Assembly: GCA_944383885.1 (NCBI GenBank)
Contig: CALWRF010000018.1
Span: 50,190 to 114,189, forward strand
DNA length: 64,000 bases
Source of the DNA: an uncultured Clostridia bacterium
GTDB taxonomy: Bacteria; Bacillota; Clostridia; Lachnospirales; Anaerotignaceae
Direction: 5' to 3'
Position numbers and translations under genes: made by a program. Positions 34,431 through 44,277 of the stretch are shown one piece after another. Numbering within the stretch: the first letter of the stretch is position 1; the number at the start of each line of letters is the position of its first letter. The notes beneath the pieces are model-generated. The model saw only the letters and a list, made by a program, of their open reading frames with translations. It was not told the origin of the DNA and ran no database searches.

Positions 34431-35762
34431 TTATTTTATGCCAGCATTTTCTTTTTTATAAAACATAAGCGATATTACAATTACGGCAACACAGATTAAA
34501 ATATAAACTAAAGTCATTGGATTAGCCAAGCCGCCTATAATTATTATAAGCGAACCTATAACTGCCAATACAGGTATAATAAGACCTTTTGCCATGCTTA
34601 ATCCGTCCTCTCTTTTCAGGTACATTTTAATTACTTCCGCATAAAGAAGTATATAAAGTATATAACTTGCTACAATAGGTATTTCAGATACATCAGAGTT
34701 AGGCATTAAATTAAGCTTAGTAACAAAATAGTGTATAAATGCCCAGACAATACAGATTACAAATGACATTGCCCCGGAGTTTGCCGGCGTGCCGTAACGC
34801 CTGCTTATATTGCCTATAGTGTCTGACTTAGGGAACATTTTTCTTATAGCCAGCGAATACGGAAGGCGTATATAACCCAGAACAAATCCGTTTACCGTAC
34901 CTAAAACCGATATTATTATAAATATAAGTATTATTTTGGAGCCAATGCCGCCAAATATTTTTTCTGCCGCAACAGTTACATGGGCATCACCTAAATTTAA
35001 AATCTCCTGCGGACCTACAAGCACACATATACCCACAAAATAAAGTATATACACAGCAAGTACAAATATAGGTCCTACTACAAGGGCAATAGGCAAATTA
35101 CGCTTTGAGTTTTTAATCTCATGCGCTATTGAAGTTGATACTACCCAGCCGTCGTAAGAAAAGGCAATAGGCGCTAAAGCTGCAAGCCAGCCTAAAGATG
35201 AAGCTGTTTGAGGAACTTCATTAAAAGCCGTTTTTACATCGCCTATAACAAAACCTGATATCGCGATTAAAAAAAGCGGTATTAACTTTATAACAGTAGC
35301 GGCATTTTGGAAATATCCGCCAAGCTTAACTGACAAAATATTCATGGCAAAAAAGAACGCCATAAACACAAAGCTTACAACAAGGGTAATTTCCGGTGTT
35401 ATTTCTATTCCGTAAAGCATAGAAAGATACACACCAGCCACACCGGATACAACTACTATAAGCGACGGATAATATACAAAAATCTGAAACCAGCCGAATG
35501 CGCATGCTGTTTTATGACCTGAAAACTCATCTGCATAAGTTATAAGACCGCCGGGATTTTTGGTTTTAGATGCCAAAACGCTTATTGTAAGGCTGCCGAA
35601 TATAATTCCCACAGCCGCCAATGTAAACACAAGCACGCCTTTTAGTATATCGCCATTTGTATATACAAGTATGTTATCGCTCTTAAAAAATATGCCTGAA
35701 CCTATGACGGTACCTACAATCATAGTTATAGCAGTAAACAAACTGTATTCTCTTGTTTTCAT
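34431..35762 (-). CDS. APC-superfamily amino-acid permease
   Basis: A 443-residue, twelve-helix transporter. The N-terminus TAITMIVGTVIGSGIFFKSD has the GxGIF signature of the APC superfamily (helix 1 unwound region). SYDGWVVSTSIAHEIKN in helix 6 is typical of LAT/serine-threonine exchanger-like members. Glycines and the short loops fit the LeuT fold. The substrate is probably a neutral amino acid. It is monocistronic, with a terminator at each end. Confidence 0.88.
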   Translation of the reverse strand: MKTREYSLFTAITMIVGTVIGSGIFFKSDNILVYTNGDILKGVLVFTLAAVGIIFGSLTISVLASKTKNPGGLITYADEFSGHKTACAFGWFQIFVYYPSLIVVVSGVAGVYLSMLYGIEITPEITLVVSFVFMAFFFAMNILSVKLGGYFQNAATVIKLIPLFLIAISGFVIGDVKTAFNEVPQTASSLGWLAALAPIAFSYDGWVVSTSIAHEIKNSKRNLPIALVVGPIFVLAVYILYFVGICVLVGPQEILNLGDAHVTVAAEKIFGGIGSKIILIFIIISVLGTVNGFVLGYIRLPYSLAIRKMFPKSDTIGNISRRYGTPANSGAMSFVICIVWAFIHYFVTKLNLMPNSDVSEIPIVASYILYILLYAEVIKMYLKREDGLSMAKGLIIPVLAVIGSLIIIIGGLANPMTLVYILICVAVIVISLMFYKKENAGIK

Positions 35763-36030
35763 TATTTCACCCCTAAAAATTACATATATAGTTTATAAAA
35801 CCTTTTATTTTTGGTTTCGAGTTTATAGTATACCAAAAAAATAGGATTTAGCATACTATTTTTTTGCGCAAAAAAATATATTTTATGTATTTTGTTAAAT
35901 ACTTTAAAAAATTTAGTTATAAATCCAAAAATTTATAAATATTAACTGTCTTATTAAAATCCATGGCAAGCTTTATAAAAAACTTCTTTTAGATATTGTT
36001 ATATAAGCTTTAATTTAAAATCCACACTGC
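35763..36030 (-). promoter_or_regulatory. Permease promoter region with a 22-bp perfect palindrome
   Basis: No gene is seen here. On the minus strand an extended -10, TGGTATACT, ends at 35827 (TATACT at 35832-35827). A perfect palindrome with core TTTTTTTGCGCAAAAAAA lies at 35859-35876 and extends two more bases on each side (35857-35878). It sits where a repressor or activator would act on this promoter. A similar palindrome lies past the gene at 34372-34389. Confidence 0.45.
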
Positions 36031-36064
36031 ACAAAAAAATCCCGAAGAAAAATATCTTCGGGAT
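36031..36064 (-). terminator. Terminator of rplM-rpsI
   Basis: ATCCCGAAGA (36039-36048) pairs with TCTTCGGGAT (36055-36064). On the minus strand the stem is followed by seven T. It lies 20 bases after the rpsI stop. Confidence 0.9.
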
Positions 36065-36083
36065 AAGGTTCTTTGATAGATAA

Positions 36084-36476
36084 TTATCTCTTTGAGAACT
36101 GTGGAGCACGACGTGCTTTTTTGAGACCATATTTCTTTCTTTCTTTCATTCTTGGGTCACGTGTAAGGAAACCAGCTTTCTTTAAAGATGGTCTGTAATC
36201 AGCGTCAGCCTCAAGAAGAGCTCTTGAAATACCGTGTCTGATAGCGCCAGCCTGACCTGTAAAACCACCGCCGTTTACATTAACAAGTACATCAAATTTT
36301 GTAAGTGTATCTGTAAGCTCAAGCGGCTGACGAACTATAAGTTTTAATGTCTCAAGACCGAAATATTCGTCAATGCTTCTTTTATTAATTGTAATGTTAC
36401 CGTTTCCTGGTACTAAATATACTCTTGCAACAGATGATTTTCTTCTACCAGTGCCGTAATATCTTGCAACTGCCAT
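36084..36476 (-). CDS. rpsI: 30S ribosomal protein S9
   Basis: A 130-residue S9. [19 protein letters not shown] opens the protein and the C-terminal tail RRAPQFSKR reaches the P-site tRNA in the 30S subunit. [15 protein letters not shown] is the central S9 motif. It is second gene of rplM-rpsI, 28 bases after rplM. Confidence 0.98.
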   Translation of the reverse strand: MAVARYYGTGRRKSSVARVYLVPGNGNITINKRSIDEYFGLETLKLIVRQPLELTDTLTKFDVLVNVNGGGFTGQAGAIRHGISRALLEADADYRPSLKKAGFLTRDPRMKERKKYGLKKARRAPQFSKR

Positions 36477-36504
36477 TTTGCTTCCTCCTTATAAATACTA
36501 ACTA

Positions 36505-36942
36505 TTAAGCGTTGATTTCTAAAACTTCAGGTTTCTGAGCGGCATGATTATGCTCTGGACCAGCATATACATGAAGTTTTTTAATCATGTTTCTGCCAAG
36601 TGTATTTTTAGGAAGCATGCCTTTTACAGCATGTGTAATAACAGCTTCAGGCTTTGTTTCCAATAATCTTTTAAGTGTGATTTCTTTAAGACCGCCGATA
36701 TAACCTGTATGGTGGTAATAAATTTTCTGTTCTAATTTTTTGCCAGTTACAGCAATCTTATCTGCATTTATAACTATTACATAATCACCTGTATCAACAA
36801 ATGATGTATAAATTGGTTTGTGTTTTCCTCTTAAAACTTTAGCTATTTCTGATGCAAGACGTCCTAAGTTTTTACCTTCAGCGTCTACAACATACCATTT
36901 TCTTTCTATTTTTGAAGCATTTGGCATGTATGTTGTTCTCAT
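36505..36942 (-). CDS. rplM: 50S ribosomal protein L13
   Basis: A 145-residue L13, an early-assembly 50S protein. Typical segments are [28 protein letters not shown] and [18 protein letters not shown] 36942 has GGAGG nine bases upstream. Transcription comes from its own strong promoter at 37094-37123 through a leader of about 145 bases. Confidence 0.98.
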   Translation of the reverse strand: MRTTYMPNASKIERKWYVVDAEGKNLGRLASEIAKVLRGKHKPIYTSFVDTGDYVIVINADKIAVTGKKLEQKIYYHHTGYIGGLKEITLKRLLETKPEAVITHAVKGMLPKNTLGRNMIKKLHVYAGPEHNHAAQKPEVLEINA

Positions 36943-37087
36943 ATCAAATTAACCTCCTTAAATACTAAGCGTCCCAGCATGTACTCAGTGAGGGAAATGC
37001 ACCGGCACAATCAGCGGACAGAAACATTATATAATAAAACCCGGGGCTAATCGAGTTTATAAGTGGCATATTTGTAAATTACACAAT
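36943..37087 (-). promoter_or_regulatory. rplM 5' leader, candidate L13 autoregulatory RNA
   Basis: About 145 transcribed bases precede rplM. Firmicutes carry a known L13 leader RNA at this place, so homology is likely by position. Visible complementary segments include TCCC/GGGA near 36970-36995. I could not align it to the family from memory, so the call rests on position and length. Confidence 0.45.
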
Positions 37088-37093
37088 AATTGA

Positions 37094-37123
37094 ATTATAT
37101 TATAATTAAATTACTCCTGTCAA
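37094..37123 (-). promoter_or_regulatory. Strong sigma-A promoter of rplM-rpsI
   Basis: On the minus strand a perfect TTGACA (37123-37118) and a perfect TATAAT (37099-37094) are separated by 18 bases. It lies directly after the truA stop. No terminator separates the two, so read-through from truA adds to expression. Confidence 0.85.
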
Positions 37124-37135
37124 GGTATTTTTTAC

Positions 37136-37885
37136 TTAAATATCATAATTTATTTTTAAAAGTGTAAGTCCTTCAGGTCCAGCCGTTTTACCGGCTTTAG
37201 TCCTGTCAAGGCTGTATATTATTTCTTCAATATCATTAAATTTAATACGACCTTCACCGGCAAGCATAAGGGTTCCGGCTATTATTCTTATCATATTGTA
37301 TAAAAACCCGTCGCCTGTAACAGTAATTGTTATAAAATCGCCCTCACGCTTTACGCCTATATCAAATATAGTGCGCACAGTGGTTTTGGAGCTGTTTCCT
37401 GAAGAAGCAAAAGCCTTAAAGTCATGAGTGCCTAAAAAAGCTTTTGAAGCCTTGTCCATTTCGGCTTCATCTAAATGCTTATGGCAAAACTTAGTGTATT
37501 TCCGGCATAAAGGGTTCTTATACTTTCCATTATATATTTTATAAACATAGGTTTTATTAACGCAGTTAAACCGCGGATGAAAATCATCACTTACAGCAAC
37601 AGCATCTGTAATTACTATGTCTTCCGGCATAAATGGTCTTAAAGCAAGAGGAAGTTTTTCAACCGGTACAGTTGTGTCTACATCTATAACCGCCCTTTGA
37701 CCTAATGCATGTACCCCCCTGTCCGTTCTGCTTGCACCTGTTACTGTAATTTCTTTTTTAAAAAATTCGCTTAATGCCCTTTCAACTTCTCCCTGAACAG
37801 TAGGCACCGAATTATCCGGTTGTTTCTGCCAGCCGTAATAATCCGAGCCGTCGTAGGCTATTGTAAGCAGTATCCTTTTTTGCAT
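37136..37885 (-). CDS. truA: tRNA pseudouridine(38-40) synthase
   Basis: It isomerises U38-U40 in the anticodon arm of many tRNAs. The 249-residue protein opens with ILLTIAYDGSDYYGWQKQPD and has the catalytic aspartate in GASRTDRGVHALGQ. FLYNMIRIIAGTLMLAGEGR is the conserved C-terminal motif. It lies four bases after ecfT, in the classic ecfA1-ecfA2-ecfT-truA order of Firmicutes. Confidence 0.97.
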   Translation of the reverse strand: MQKRILLTIAYDGSDYYGWQKQPDNSVPTVQGEVERALSEFFKKEITVTGASRTDRGVHALGQRAVIDVDTTVPVEKLPLALRPFMPEDIVITDAVAVSDDFHPRFNCVNKTYVYKIYNGKYKNPLCRKYTKFCHKHLDEAEMDKASKAFLGTHDFKAFASSGNSSKTTVRTIFDIGVKREGDFITITVTGDGFLYNMIRIIAGTLMLAGEGRIKFNDIEEIIYSLDRTKAGKTAGPEGLTLLKINYDI

Positions 37886-37889
37886 AAAA

Positions 37890-38693
37890 TCACCATATAA
37901 TCATTATAGCCACAGTAATGGCAATATATAAAACAATAACAGCAGAAGCCTTATAGTCACAGCTTTTTAATACCATTTTATTCATTCTTGTACGGTTATT
38001 TCCGCCATGGTAGCACCTTGCTTCCATAGCCGTTGCCAGCTCGTCGGCACGCCTGAAAGCTGAAACAAAAAGCGGTACAAGTACAGGCACAAGGCTTTGA
38101 GCCTTCTGTTTTAAGCCGCCTGTTTCAAAATCAGCGCCTCTTGCCTGCTGCGCCTTCATAATTTTATCTGTTTCGTCAAGAAGTGTAGGCACAAACCGCA
38201 GTGCAATAGACATCATCATAGCAATTTCGGCAGAAGGCACGCCTATTTTTCTAAACGGTTTTAAAAGGCTTTCTATCCCATCTGTAAGCTGTATAGGAGT
38301 AGTCGTAAGTGTTAAAAGAGATGAGCCTATAATAAGCATTATAAGCCTTACAACCATTTTAATTGCCATAAACACGCCTTCAAGCGTTACTTTAATAATT
38401 CCTGCCTGAAAAAGTATATGTGTTCCTTTTGTTGTTACGGCATTAAGAATAGCCGTAAGAAATATTATAAAAAGTATGCTCTTTATTCCTCTGAATATAA
38501 AGCTTGAAGGCACTTTTGAAACAGCGATTAAAAGCGCCAGAGCCAATATTGAAAAGGCGTATGAATATATATCATTTATTATAAAAAGCATTACAACAAA
38601 CGCCATTGTTCCGAGTATCTTTACTCTTGGGTCCAGCCTGTGAATAGCCGAGTCTGCGGCATAGTACTGACCAACAGTTATATCCCTAATCAT
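37890..38693 (-). CDS. ecfT: ECF transporter transmembrane coupling protein EcfT
   Basis: A 267-residue membrane protein that links vitamin- or metal-specific S components to the EcfA ATPases. About five to six helices are visible. The two coupling motifs are [13 protein letters not shown] and [10 protein letters not shown]; the second has Cys where ARG or ARS is usual. It overlaps ecfA2 by four bases. S components lie outside the window, as expected for the shared group II module. Confidence 0.95.
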   Translation of the reverse strand: MIRDITVGQYYAADSAIHRLDPRVKILGTMAFVVMLFIINDIYSYAFSILALALLIAVSKVPSSFIFRGIKSILFIIFLTAILNAVTTKGTHILFQAGIIKVTLEGVFMAIKMVVRLIMLIIGSSLLTLTTTPIQLTDGIESLLKPFRKIGVPSAEIAMMMSIALRFVPTLLDETDKIMKAQQARGADFETGGLKQKAQSLVPVLVPLFVSAFRRADELATAMEARCYHGGNNRTRMNKMVLKSCDYKASAVIVLYIAITVAIMIIW

Positions 38694-39547
38694 TTTGTCA
38701 CCTGCTTAAGCAATTTATATAAAACATCTGTGGCTTCATCTACAGTATAAACATCTTCAGGCACATTTAAGCCTTTGTCTTTAAGACCCTTCATTACATA
38801 ACTTGTCTGCGGCGCCGCAAGCCCCATTTCTTCAAGCTCCGAAACATGGGAAAACACTTCTTTAGGCGTGCCTGTTAAAGCCACATGACCGTTGTTCATT
38901 ACTACAATTCTGTCTGCAAACTTTGCCACATCTTCCATACTATGGGAAACAAGTATAACCGTTATTCCAGTTTCTTTATGCATGTGGTCTATGGCGCCCA
39001 ATATTTCATCACGTCCTCGCGGGTCTACCCCTGCTGTCGGTTCGTCAAGTACAAGCACGCGTGGATTCATTGCCAGTATTCCGGCAATAGCTACCCTTCT
39101 TTTTTGTCCGCCGCTTAACTCAAAAGGTGACTTATCATAAAACGTCTGGTCAAGACCAACTAATGACAAAGCCTTTTCAGCAGCGTTTTGGACTTCTTCC
39201 TCACTAAGACCCATATTTTTTGGTCCATAGCATACATCTTTAAACACTGTCATTTCAAAAAGCTGATGCTCAGGGTACTGAAACACAAGACCCACTTTCT
39301 GCCTTATTGATTTAAGCTTTGATTTATCGGCATTTATATCCTCACCATCAAGGAGTATTTTGCCGCTTGTAGGCTTAATAAGCGCGTTTAAGTGCTGTAT
39401 AAGAGTTGACTTGCCTGAACCTGTATGACCTATAAAAGCCACGAATTCACCATCGTCTATTGTTATGTTTACATCATCAAGGGCTTTTCTTTCCATTGCT
39501 GTGCCCGGATTATACAAATGCGTTAAATGGCTGATTTCAATCGACAT
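38690..39547 (-). CDS. ecfA2: ECF transporter ATPase EcfA2
   Basis: A 285-residue ATPase. It has Walker [10 protein letters not shown], the EcfA2-type Q-loop [14 protein letters not shown], signature LSGGQKRR, Walker [14 protein letters not shown] and switch histidine in LVSHSMED. It pairs with EcfA1 on EcfT. It overlaps ecfA1 by 25 bases and ecfT by four. Confidence 0.96.
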   Translation of the reverse strand: MSIEISHLTHLYNPGTAMERKALDDVNITIDDGEFVAFIGHTGSGKSTLIQHLNALIKPTSGKILLDGEDINADKSKLKSIRQKVGLVFQYPEHQLFEMTVFKDVCYGPKNMGLSEEEVQNAAEKALSLVGLDQTFYDKSPFELSGGQKRRVAIAGILAMNPRVLVLDEPTAGVDPRGRDEILGAIDHMHKETGITVILVSHSMEDVAKFADRIVVMNNGHVALTGTPKEVFSHVSELEEMGLAAPQTSYVMKGLKDKGLNVPEDVYTVDEATDVLYKLLKQVTK

Positions 39548-40392
39548 ATAGCACCTACCATTTCTTCCGGCGTCAAAATATCAGCCGGAATATCAATGCC
39601 TTTTTTACGCAGATTATAAGCTATTTCCGTAACCTGCGGTACTTCAAGACCGAAGCTTTTCATTTTTTCCACCTGAACAAGAACTTCACGCGGTGAGCCG
39701 TCCATTACTATGTGCCCGTCATCAATTACTATTATTCTGTCGGCTCCTACAGTTTCGTCCATATAGTGAGTTATAAGAACAGTTGTAAGACCTTTTTCCT
39801 TATTAAGGTGTGTTATGGTATTTATTACATCTTTTCGTCCTTCAGGGTCAAGCATAGCTGTCGGCTCATCAAGAACAATGCATTCCGGCTGCATAGCCAA
39901 AACTCCGGCTATTGCTATTCTCTGTTTCTGTCCGCCGCTTAATTTTGAAGGTACGCTTTTTTTAAAGTCCTCCATGTGAACAGTAGCTATGGCTTCATCT
40001 ACCCTTCGGCGTATTTCCTCAGACTCTATACCCAAATTTTCAGGACCAAACGCCACATCTTCCTCTACTATTGTAGCTACTATCTGGTTATCAGGGTTTT
40101 GGAAAACCATGCCTGCGCTCTGGCGTATATCCCAAATAAATTCGTCATTTTTAGTATCGTATCCGTTTATCCATAACGTGCCGCTTGTAGGTCGCACAAG
40201 GGCGTTTATATGTTTTGCCAAAGTTGACTTTCCTGAACCATTATGACCCAAAACAGCCACAAAGGAGCCTTTTTCTATTTCGATATTTATATTGTCAAGA
40301 GCAACTATTTTTTTAGTAACACTCTTTCCTTTTTCCTCATACGTAACCGAATATTCATAACTCAAATTTTCGGTTTTAATCATTGTATCCAC
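39523..40392 (-). CDS. ecfA1: ECF transporter ATPase EcfA1
   Basis: A 289-residue ATPase. It has Walker [10 protein letters not shown], the EcfA1-type Q-loop [21 protein letters not shown], signature LSGGQKQR, and Walker B with [16 protein letters not shown] start at 40392 is favoured by GGAAGGTG five bases upstream; ATG 40383 is in frame nine bases on and cannot be excluded. It is the first gene after the rplQ terminator. Confidence 0.95.
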   Translation of the reverse strand: MDTMIKTENLSYEYSVTYEEKGKSVTKKIVALDNINIEIEKGSFVAVLGHNGSGKSTLAKHINALVRPTSGTLWINGYDTKNDEFIWDIRQSAGMVFQNPDNQIVATIVEEDVAFGPENLGIESEEIRRRVDEAIATVHMEDFKKSVPSKLSGGQKQRIAIAGVLAMQPECIVLDEPTAMLDPEGRKDVINTITHLNKEKGLTTVLITHYMDETVGADRIIVIDDGHIVMDGSPREVLVQVEKMKSFGLEVPQVTEIAYNLRKKGIDIPADILTPEEMVGAICRLKSAI

Positions 40393-40507
40393 AAATGCAC
40401 CTTCCTGCCTTAAATATTATGCCAAACAGAAAAATTATACACCAAAAATCAATTTATTTCACTGAAAAATACACAAATTTTATGTTTTTTTCACTGTAAT
40501 AAATTCT

Positions 40508-40541
40508 TAAAAAGGGGATTAAGCCAGCTTAATCCCCTTTT
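40508..40541 (-). terminator. Terminator ending the S10-spc-alpha operon after rplQ
   Basis: AAAAGGGGATTAAG (40510-40523) pairs perfectly with CTTAATCCCCTTTT (40528-40541) around CCAG. On the minus strand the stem runs into TTTTTAAG. It lies 30 bases past the rplQ stop and separates it from ecfA1. Confidence 0.9.
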
Positions 40542-40570
40542 GTATGTTATTTTTGTAATTTAGCTTAAAA

Positions 40571-41113
40571 TCAGATAAGCTCAAGAATTACCATTTCAGC
40601 AGCATCGCCTTTACGTGGACCGATTTTAATCATTCTTGTATATCCGCCCTTACGGTCAGCATACTTTGGAGCGATTTCATCGAAAAGCTTAGCAGCCATA
40701 TCTACTTTTTTAGAAAGCTTTCTTACTTTCTTTCCGTCCTTTGGAACCTCTGTTACAGGATAAAGAACGCTGAGGATTTTTCTTCTTGCTGCAAGTCTTG
40801 ATGGGTTATCCTTCTTAATTGTCTTTTTAACCTCGTCGTAAACTGTAACTTTTTTGCCGTTTACAGTTTCTTTTACTCTTGCGCCGTTAGCGTCTTTTTT
40901 AGCAACTTTAGCTGTTACTTCAACCTCTGTAAAGTTGTCTTTTTCCTTAACAGCAAGAGTGATGAGCTTTTCAGCAATTCTTCTTACTTCTTTAGCTCTT
41001 GTATCAGTTGTTGTAATTTTACCGTTGTAAAGTAAATTTGTAACCTGATTTCTTAAAAGAGCCTTTCTCTGTGATGATGTTCTTCCAAGTTTTCTGTAGC
41101 CTGAACCTGTCAT
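40571..41113 (-). CDS. rplQ: 50S ribosomal protein L17 with a Clostridia-type insertion
   Basis: A 180-residue L17, about 50 longer than the E. coli protein (127). The N-terminal [20 protein letters not shown] and the C-terminal [23 protein letters not shown] are standard. The extra residues lie between about 60 and 125 ([20 protein letters not shown] and on) and are rich in Lys and Val. Such insertions are usual in Lachnospiraceae-type L17. It is the last gene of the alpha operon. Confidence 0.97.
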   Translation of the reverse strand: MTGSGYRKLGRTSSQRKALLRNQVTNLLYNGKITTTDTRAKEVRRIAEKLITLAVKEKDNFTEVEVTAKVAKKDANGARVKETVNGKKVTVYDEVKKTIKKDNPSRLAARRKILSVLYPVTEVPKDGKKVRKLSKKVDMAAKLFDEIAPKYADRKGGYTRMIKIGPRKGDAAEMVILELI

Positions 41114-41210
41114 TTTAATCCTCCGCTTTCTGCGAAACTTACCCCAGAATTGCCGCTCTTACGGTCTTACGCAAAACTGTAATTTCGCTATAAATAATAA
41201 ATCAACTATA

Positions 41211-42170
41211 TTATTCTTCACTCGGCTTTAAGCTAAGACCGAGTTCTGCCATCTTGTTAAGCACTTCCTCAAGGGATTTGCGTCCAAGATTACGCACTTT
41301 CATCATTTCATCTTCCGTTTTGCTTGCTAAATCTTCAACAGTGTTGATGCCGGCTCTCTTAAGGCAGTTATAGGAACGAACAGAAAGGTCAAGTTCTTCA
41401 ATACTCATCTCAAGCACTTTTTCTTTCTTGCCTTCTTCTTTTTCTACCATAATTTCGGCATTCTTAGCATTTTCGGAAAGATCTACAAATAAGTTAAGGT
41501 GCTCGTTAAGAATTTTAGCACCGTAACTTACAGCATCGTCAGGAGCAATTGTTCCATTTGTCCATACTTCAAGTGTAAGCTTGTCATAGTCTGTAATCTG
41601 ACCTACACGTGTGTTTTCTACAAGGAAATTGACTCTTCTTACAGGTGTGTATATTGAGTCAACAGGGAGCATGCCTATAGGCTGGTCTTCTCTTTTATTT
41701 TTATCAGCCCCTACATAGCCCCTGCCTCTTGTTATAGTTATTTCCATATAAAGCTTGCTGTTTGGACCTCCGCTTAATGTCGCAATATGATGGTCAGGGT
41801 TCATTATTTCGATGTCGCTGTCTACTTTAATATCTGAAGCTTTAACTTCGCCTTCACCCTCAAAATCAATGTACGCAAGTTTTGGCTCAAAACTGTCGCT
41901 TGTATTTTTAATTGCAAGACCTTTAAGGTTGAGAATTATCTCTGAAACGTCTTCCTTAACGCCAGGAATAACACTGAATTCATGCAGCACTCTGTCTATT
42001 TTAACATTGCTTACTGCGGCGCCTGGCAAAGATGAAAGGAGTATTCTTCTAAGTGAATTTCCCAATGTTGTGCCGTAACCTCTTTCAAGAGGCTCAACCA
42101 CAAAACGACCATAAGTGCCATCTGATGCCATTTCAGCAATCTCTATACGAGGTTTCTCAAACTCTAACAC
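41211..42170 (-). CDS. rpoA: RNA polymerase alpha subunit
   Basis: A 319-residue alpha subunit. The assembly domain holds [21 protein letters not shown]. The C-terminal domain, which contacts UP elements and activators, has [22 protein letters not shown] and [13 protein letters not shown]. It lies between rpsD and rplQ. The 98-base gap upstream contains a hairpin at 42220-42251. Confidence 0.98.
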   Translation of the reverse strand: MLEFEKPRIEIAEMASDGTYGRFVVEPLERGYGTTLGNSLRRILLSSLPGAAVSNVKIDRVLHEFSVIPGVKEDVSEIILNLKGLAIKNTSDSFEPKLAYIDFEGEGEVKASDIKVDSDIEIMNPDHHIATLSGGPNSKLYMEITITRGRGYVGADKNKREDQPIGMLPVDSIYTPVRRVNFLVENTRVGQITDYDKLTLEVWTNGTIAPDDAVSYGAKILNEHLNLFVDLSENAKNAEIMVEKEEGKKEKVLEMSIEELDLSVRSYNCLKRAGINTVEDLASKTEDEMMKVRNLGRKSLEEVLNKMAELGLSLKPSEE

Positions 42171-42219
42171 AATATAAACCTCCTCTGTGTAATAAATAGA
42201 ATAAGAAATAAAGTTTCAC

Positions 42220-42251
42220 AAGCAGTGGAGTCAATACAAACCCCACTGCTT
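42220..42251 (-). promoter_or_regulatory. Hairpin in the rpsD-rpoA gap
   Basis: AAGCAGTGG (42220-42228) pairs with CCACTGCTT (42243-42251). On the minus strand it is not followed by a T-run, so it is not a standard terminator. It could be a processing site or modulate RNA polymerase expression relative to ribosomal proteins. Confidence 0.5.
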
Positions 42252-42268
42252 TTAGTGTTGCATTAATA

Positions 42269-42871
42269 TTATTTAGAATAGAGCTCGACAATGAATGTTT
42301 CCTCAACAGGAACATCAATCTGTGATCTCTGAGGTCTTGCTACTACTGTGCCCTTTAAGTTCTCATGGTCAGCTGTAAGCCATTCAGGAACTATTCTTGT
42401 GTCTGTAACCTCAAGGATATCTTTATATCTCTGCATTGAAGTATATTTCTCTTTAATTTCAATAACATCTCCAACTTTAAGAGCGTATGATGGGATATCT
42501 ACAGGTTTGCCGTTTACAAGTACGTGTTTATGGCGAACAATCTGTCTTGCTTCTTTTCTTGTTCTGCCATAACCAAGTCTGAACATTACGTTATCAAGCC
42601 TTAATTCAAGAAGCATAAGAAGGTTTTCACCAGGGATACCTTCTTTTTTAGCCATCTTTTCAGCTTTTGCGTAATATCCTCTAAACTGTTTCTCAAGAAC
42701 ACCGTATATAAACTTAGCTTTCTGTTTTTCTCTCATCTGAAGACCGTACTCACTTATTTTCCTTCTTGTGTTAGCCGGCTGTTTTTTAGATTTCTTTGCT
42801 ATTCCTAAGTAGATTGGATCAAGATCAAGTGATCTGCATCTCTTAAGAACAGGAACCATATCTCTTGCCAT
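42269..42871 (-). CDS. rpsD: 30S ribosomal protein S4
   Basis: A 200-residue S4, a primary 16S-binding protein. RLDNVMFRLGYGRTRKEARQ and VRHKHVLVNGKPVDIPSY form the S4 RNA-binding domain. The N-terminus lacks the zinc cysteines of some S4 proteins. It sits in the alpha operon, not alone as in Bacillus subtilis. Confidence 0.98.
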   Translation of the reverse strand: MARDMVPVLKRCRSLDLDPIYLGIAKKSKKQPANTRRKISEYGLQMREKQKAKFIYGVLEKQFRGYYAKAEKMAKKEGIPGENLLMLLELRLDNVMFRLGYGRTRKEARQIVRHKHVLVNGKPVDIPSYALKVGDVIEIKEKYTSMQRYKDILEVTDTRIVPEWLTADHENLKGTVVARPQRSQIDVPVEETFIVELYSK

Positions 42872-42890
42872 TTATATTCGCACCTCCTAA

Positions 42891-43292
42891 TTAGACTCTT
42901 CTGCGTTTTGGTGGTCTGCATCCGTTATGTGGAACAGGTGTAACGTCTTTAATCATTGTTACGCTAAGACCTGCTGCCTGAAGAGCACGGATTGCAGCCT
43001 CACGTCCTGAACCAGGACCTTTAACAAATACTTCAACAGTCTTAAGACCATAGTCCGAAGCAGCGTTTGCAGCTGTTTCAGCAGCCATCTGCGCAGCGTA
43101 AGGAGTTGATTTTCTTGAACCCCTGAAGCCTAACTGACCAGCGCTTGCCCATGAGAGTGCGTTGCCTGCCGCGTCTGTAATTGTAACTATTGTATTATTA
43201 AATGTGGACTGGATATGTGCCTGACCACGTTCTACATGCTTTTTGTCACGACGTCTGCGAGTAGTCGTTTTCTTTACAGCTTTCTTTGCCAT
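42891..43292 (-). CDS. rpsK: 30S ribosomal protein S11
   Basis: A 133-residue S11. It has a basic N-terminal extension ([20 protein letters not shown]), [22 protein letters not shown] in the middle and [17 protein letters not shown] at the end. It lies 19 bases from each neighbour, rpsM and rpsD. Confidence 0.98.
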   Translation of the reverse strand: MAKKAVKKTTTRRRRDKKHVERGQAHIQSTFNNTIVTITDAAGNALSWASAGQLGFRGSRKSTPYAAQMAAETAANAASDYGLKTVEVFVKGPGSGREAAIRALQAAGLSVTMIKDVTPVPHNGCRPPKRRRV

Positions 43293-43311
43293 TTGACGTA
43301 AACCTCCCTAC

Positions 43312-43683
43312 TTATTTCTTCTTGTTAGCAACAGTTTTTCTTGGACCTTTTCTTGTTCTTGCATTTGTCTTTGTCTTCTGTCCTCTTACAGGAAGGCCTT
43401 TTCTGTGACGTATTCCTCTGTAGCATCCAACTTCCATAAGGCGTTTGATGTTAAGAGCGATTTCTCTTCTAAGGTCACCTTCTACTGTTGTATGTGTTTC
43501 ATCTATAGCTTCACGGATTTTAGAAACCTCGTCGTCTGTAAGGTCTCTAACTCTTGTATCAGGATTTACGCCTGCTTTTTTTAATACTTTAACAGCTGTT
43601 GAATGTCCAATTCCATATACATAAGTAAGACCTATTTCAACGCGCTTTTCTCTTGGTAAATCTACACCAGCGATACGTGCCAT
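43312..43683 (-). CDS. rpsM: 30S ribosomal protein S13
   Basis: A 123-residue S13 that contacts the head of the 30S subunit and the P-site t[24 protein letters not shown] opens the protein and the tail ([20 protein letters not shown]) is basic. A long 221-base gap separates it from rpmJ upstream. Confidence 0.98.
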   Translation of the reverse strand: MARIAGVDLPREKRVEIGLTYVYGIGHSTAVKVLKKAGVNPDTRVRDLTDDEVSKIREAIDETHTTVEGDLRREIALNIKRLMEVGCYRGIRHRKGLPVRGQKTKTNARTRKGPRKTVANKKK

Positions 43684-43904
43684 GTGTACTTTGCACCTCC
43701 ATAATAAACTCTACTGAAAATTCAATTTATTCTTTAGGGCAATTTACAGAAATACAGATTAAACATCTGCCAGCCGCTCTGAAAATATACCTAAATATCA
43801 ATGACGGATTTAACATAGTCTGCTTCAGGGGTTTCATGCACCCCTAATAAAGCCATAATTACAACCACAATTTCCTGCTCATAAGCAAAAAACGCAAGTT
43901 AAAA
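43684..43904 (-). other. 221-bp gap between rpmJ and rpsM
   Basis: No gene is seen. Gaps elsewhere in the operon are mostly 5-100 bases, so this is the longest one. On the minus strand a short stem AGGGG/CCCCT lies around 43830-43850, and AGGAAATTGTGG precedes it. It may hold a secondary promoter or a regulatory hairpin. Confidence 0.35.
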
Positions 43905-44018
43905 TCAGCCTTGTTTCTGTTTGTGCTTTGGATTTTCACAAATAACCATTACACGGCCTTTTCTTTTAATAACTCTGCACTTTTCGCACATAGGCTTAAC
44001 AGATGGTCTAACTTTCAT
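43905..44018 (-). CDS. rpmJ: 50S ribosomal protein L36, zinc type
   Basis: A 37-residue protein: [20 protein letters not shown] at the start, [11 protein letters not shown] at the end. Cys11, Cys14, Cys27 and His32 form the zinc site of the C+ form. AAGGAG lies about seven bases before the ATG. It lies between infA and rpsM, the normal spc/alpha junction. Confidence 0.97.
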   Translation of the reverse strand: MKVRPSVKPMCEKCRVIKRKGRVMVICENPKHKQKQG

Positions 44019-44046
44019 TGTGATTTCTCCTTTCTAAATCCTTCTA

Positions 44047-44265
44047 TCACTTAGCTCTCCATATTATTCTGCCTTTTGTAAGGTCGTATGGAGACATTTC
44101 GATTAAAACCTTATCTCCAGGAAGTATTCTTATAAAATTCATTCTAAGTTTTCCTGAGATATGCGCTAATATTTTATGTCCGTTTTCAAGTTCTACCTGA
44201 AACATCGCATTGGGTAATTTTTCTATAACGGTTCCTTCCAATTCAATTACGTCGTCTTTAGACAT
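44047..44265 (-). CDS. infA: Translation initiation factor IF-1
   Basis: A 72-residue OB-fold protein that blocks the A site during initiation. [20 protein letters not shown] and [20 protein letters not shown] are diagnostic. It is 12 bases from the KOW-protein gene and 28 from rpmJ. Confidence 0.98.
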   Translation of the reverse strand: MSKDDVIELEGTVIEKLPNAMFQVELENGHKILAHISGKLRMNFIRILPGDKVLIEMSPYDLTKGRIIWRAK

Positions 44266-44277
44266 AAAGAACCTCCT

